Positions 63,598 through 64,000 of a DNA stretch of 64,000 nucleotides are shown here, piece after piece. The notes below the pieces were generated by a model. It was given only the letters and a program-made list of their open reading frames with translations, made no database searches and was not told the DNA's origin. Both the position numbers and the translations under genes were made by a program. The number at the start of each line of letters is the position of its first letter. Position 1 is the stretch's first letter. The stretch lies in IMG/VR virus record IMGVR_UViG_3300026097_000020, positions 1 through 64,000 of that record; one strand, given 5' to 3'. Source of the stretch: a virus.

Positions 63598-64000
63598 ACT
63601 GGCTTGATTGCCTTAGCGAATACAATCCTAGAAGCCATCTTCGATGCACTAATGATAGCAATTGGTGCGGCAATGCTTAGCACCATACCGCCCCACATGC
63701 GTGGCTCTGTCCATGCCCACTGCCAGAAATCGAAGGTATGGAATGCGTTAGCAAGCACAGCAATACCACCAAAAGCAATAGTTCCAAAAAGGGCACCATT
63801 AGTTTTTTCTGGCTTGCCATCAATGTCTACCCTAGATCCTAAGATTAAATAAGCAATTAAAAATAGTAGGTACATCAACTCAATAAAGAAGAAGAATAGC
63901 CATGACATCCATGTTTGAGAAAGACCAACAAAGACAGCTACAGAGGTGATCCCGTTAAAGGAAACAACAGCGGAAGCAATAAAAGCAATAGCGATGCCTA
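63594..64000 (-). CDS. Multi-pass membrane protein (truncated by window edge)
   Basis: The open frame on the minus strand continues past base 64000, so the apparent start at 63908 is internal. About 135 residues are visible with four hydrophobic segments: IAIAFIASAVVSF, SWLFFFFIELMYLLFLIAYLI, LFGTIAFGGIAVLANAF and MVLSIAAPIAIISAS. It loosely resembles DUF2637/SpdB-type actinobacterial membrane proteins. Its stop overlaps the end of the convergent glycosyltransferase gene by 4 nt. Confidence 0.6.
   Translation of the reverse strand, partial: GIAIAFIASAVVSFNGITSVAVFVGLSQTWMSWLFFFFIELMYLLFLIAYLILGSRVDIDGKPEKTNGALFGTIAFGGIAVLANAFHTFDFWQWAWTEPRMWGGMVLSIAAPIAIISASKMASRIVFAKAIKPV

Overview
The window is a 64 kb piece of the genome of a large tailed phage with a long non-contractile tail, very probably infecting an actinobacterium. 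The phage evidence is a complete head and tail morphogenesis run (portal, protease/scaffold, capsid, head-tail joining, major tail, tail chaperones, a 3053-residue tape measure, tail tip). The actinobacterial evidence is a WhiB-family regulator, ThyX, a class Ib NrdHIEF set, a phage tmRNA and many small proteins of types typical of actinophages. The gene set recalls, from memory, the large tmRNA-carrying Streptomyces phages (Stanwilliamsviridae-like). The A/T-leaning codon use and tRNAs for A/T-rich codons (AGA, AUA, ACA, GGA) suggest a host of lower GC than Streptomyces, perhaps an aquatic actinobacterium; this is inference. No integrase or attachment site was seen. The window starts inside one gene and ends inside another, so the genome is larger.

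Layout: 1-3.8 kb, a truncated structural gene and a large LamG-like virion protein. 3.8-13.5 kb, head genes and tail tube. 13.5-31.1 kb, tape measure and tail-tip/fibre genes. 31.1-43.5 kb, replication and recombination: HTH protein, DnaB-like helicase, CHC2/TOPRIM primase, probable SSB, DnaE-type polymerase, MazG-like enzyme, RecA, PD-(D/E)XK proteins, DnaQ-like exonuclease, Cas4-like nuclease, RuvC-like resolvase. 43.5-50.9 kb, GuaB-family enzyme, terminase subunits (about 40 kb from the portal) and NrdI-NrdE-NrdF. 50.9-52.6 kb, tRNA cluster with an HNH gene beside a tRNA remnant. 52.6-54.2 kb, ThyX and NrdH. 54.2-54.9 kb, two minus-strand genes. 55-56.6 kb, M23 endolysin, a membrane protein and a holin. 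56.6-61.6 kb, small early-type genes including a deaminase and WhiB. 61.6-64 kb, a minus-strand tmRNA, HNH protein and glycosyltransferase, a plus-strand glycosyltransferase and a partial membrane protein.

The genes work together in an ordinary lytic programme. The phage brings its own bacterial-type replisome and recombination set, refills dNTP pools (RNR, ThyX, deaminase, MazG, GuaB-family), supplies tRNAs and a tmRNA, and builds and releases virions.

The most interesting signals are: (1) a recurrent promoter, extended -10 TGN-TAxAAT or TATACT, placed 5-7 nt before the start codon, implying widespread leaderless transcripts, with the same geometry at the tmRNA 5' end; (2) a scaffold protein gene nested in frame inside the prohead protease gene with a near-perfect internal ribosome binding site; (3) two paralogous tail-assembly chaperones, long then short, with separate promoters; (4) a compact tmRNA with tag AKQNQFALAA next to an HNH gene; (5) structured non-coding segments among the tRNAs and before 60.28 kb.
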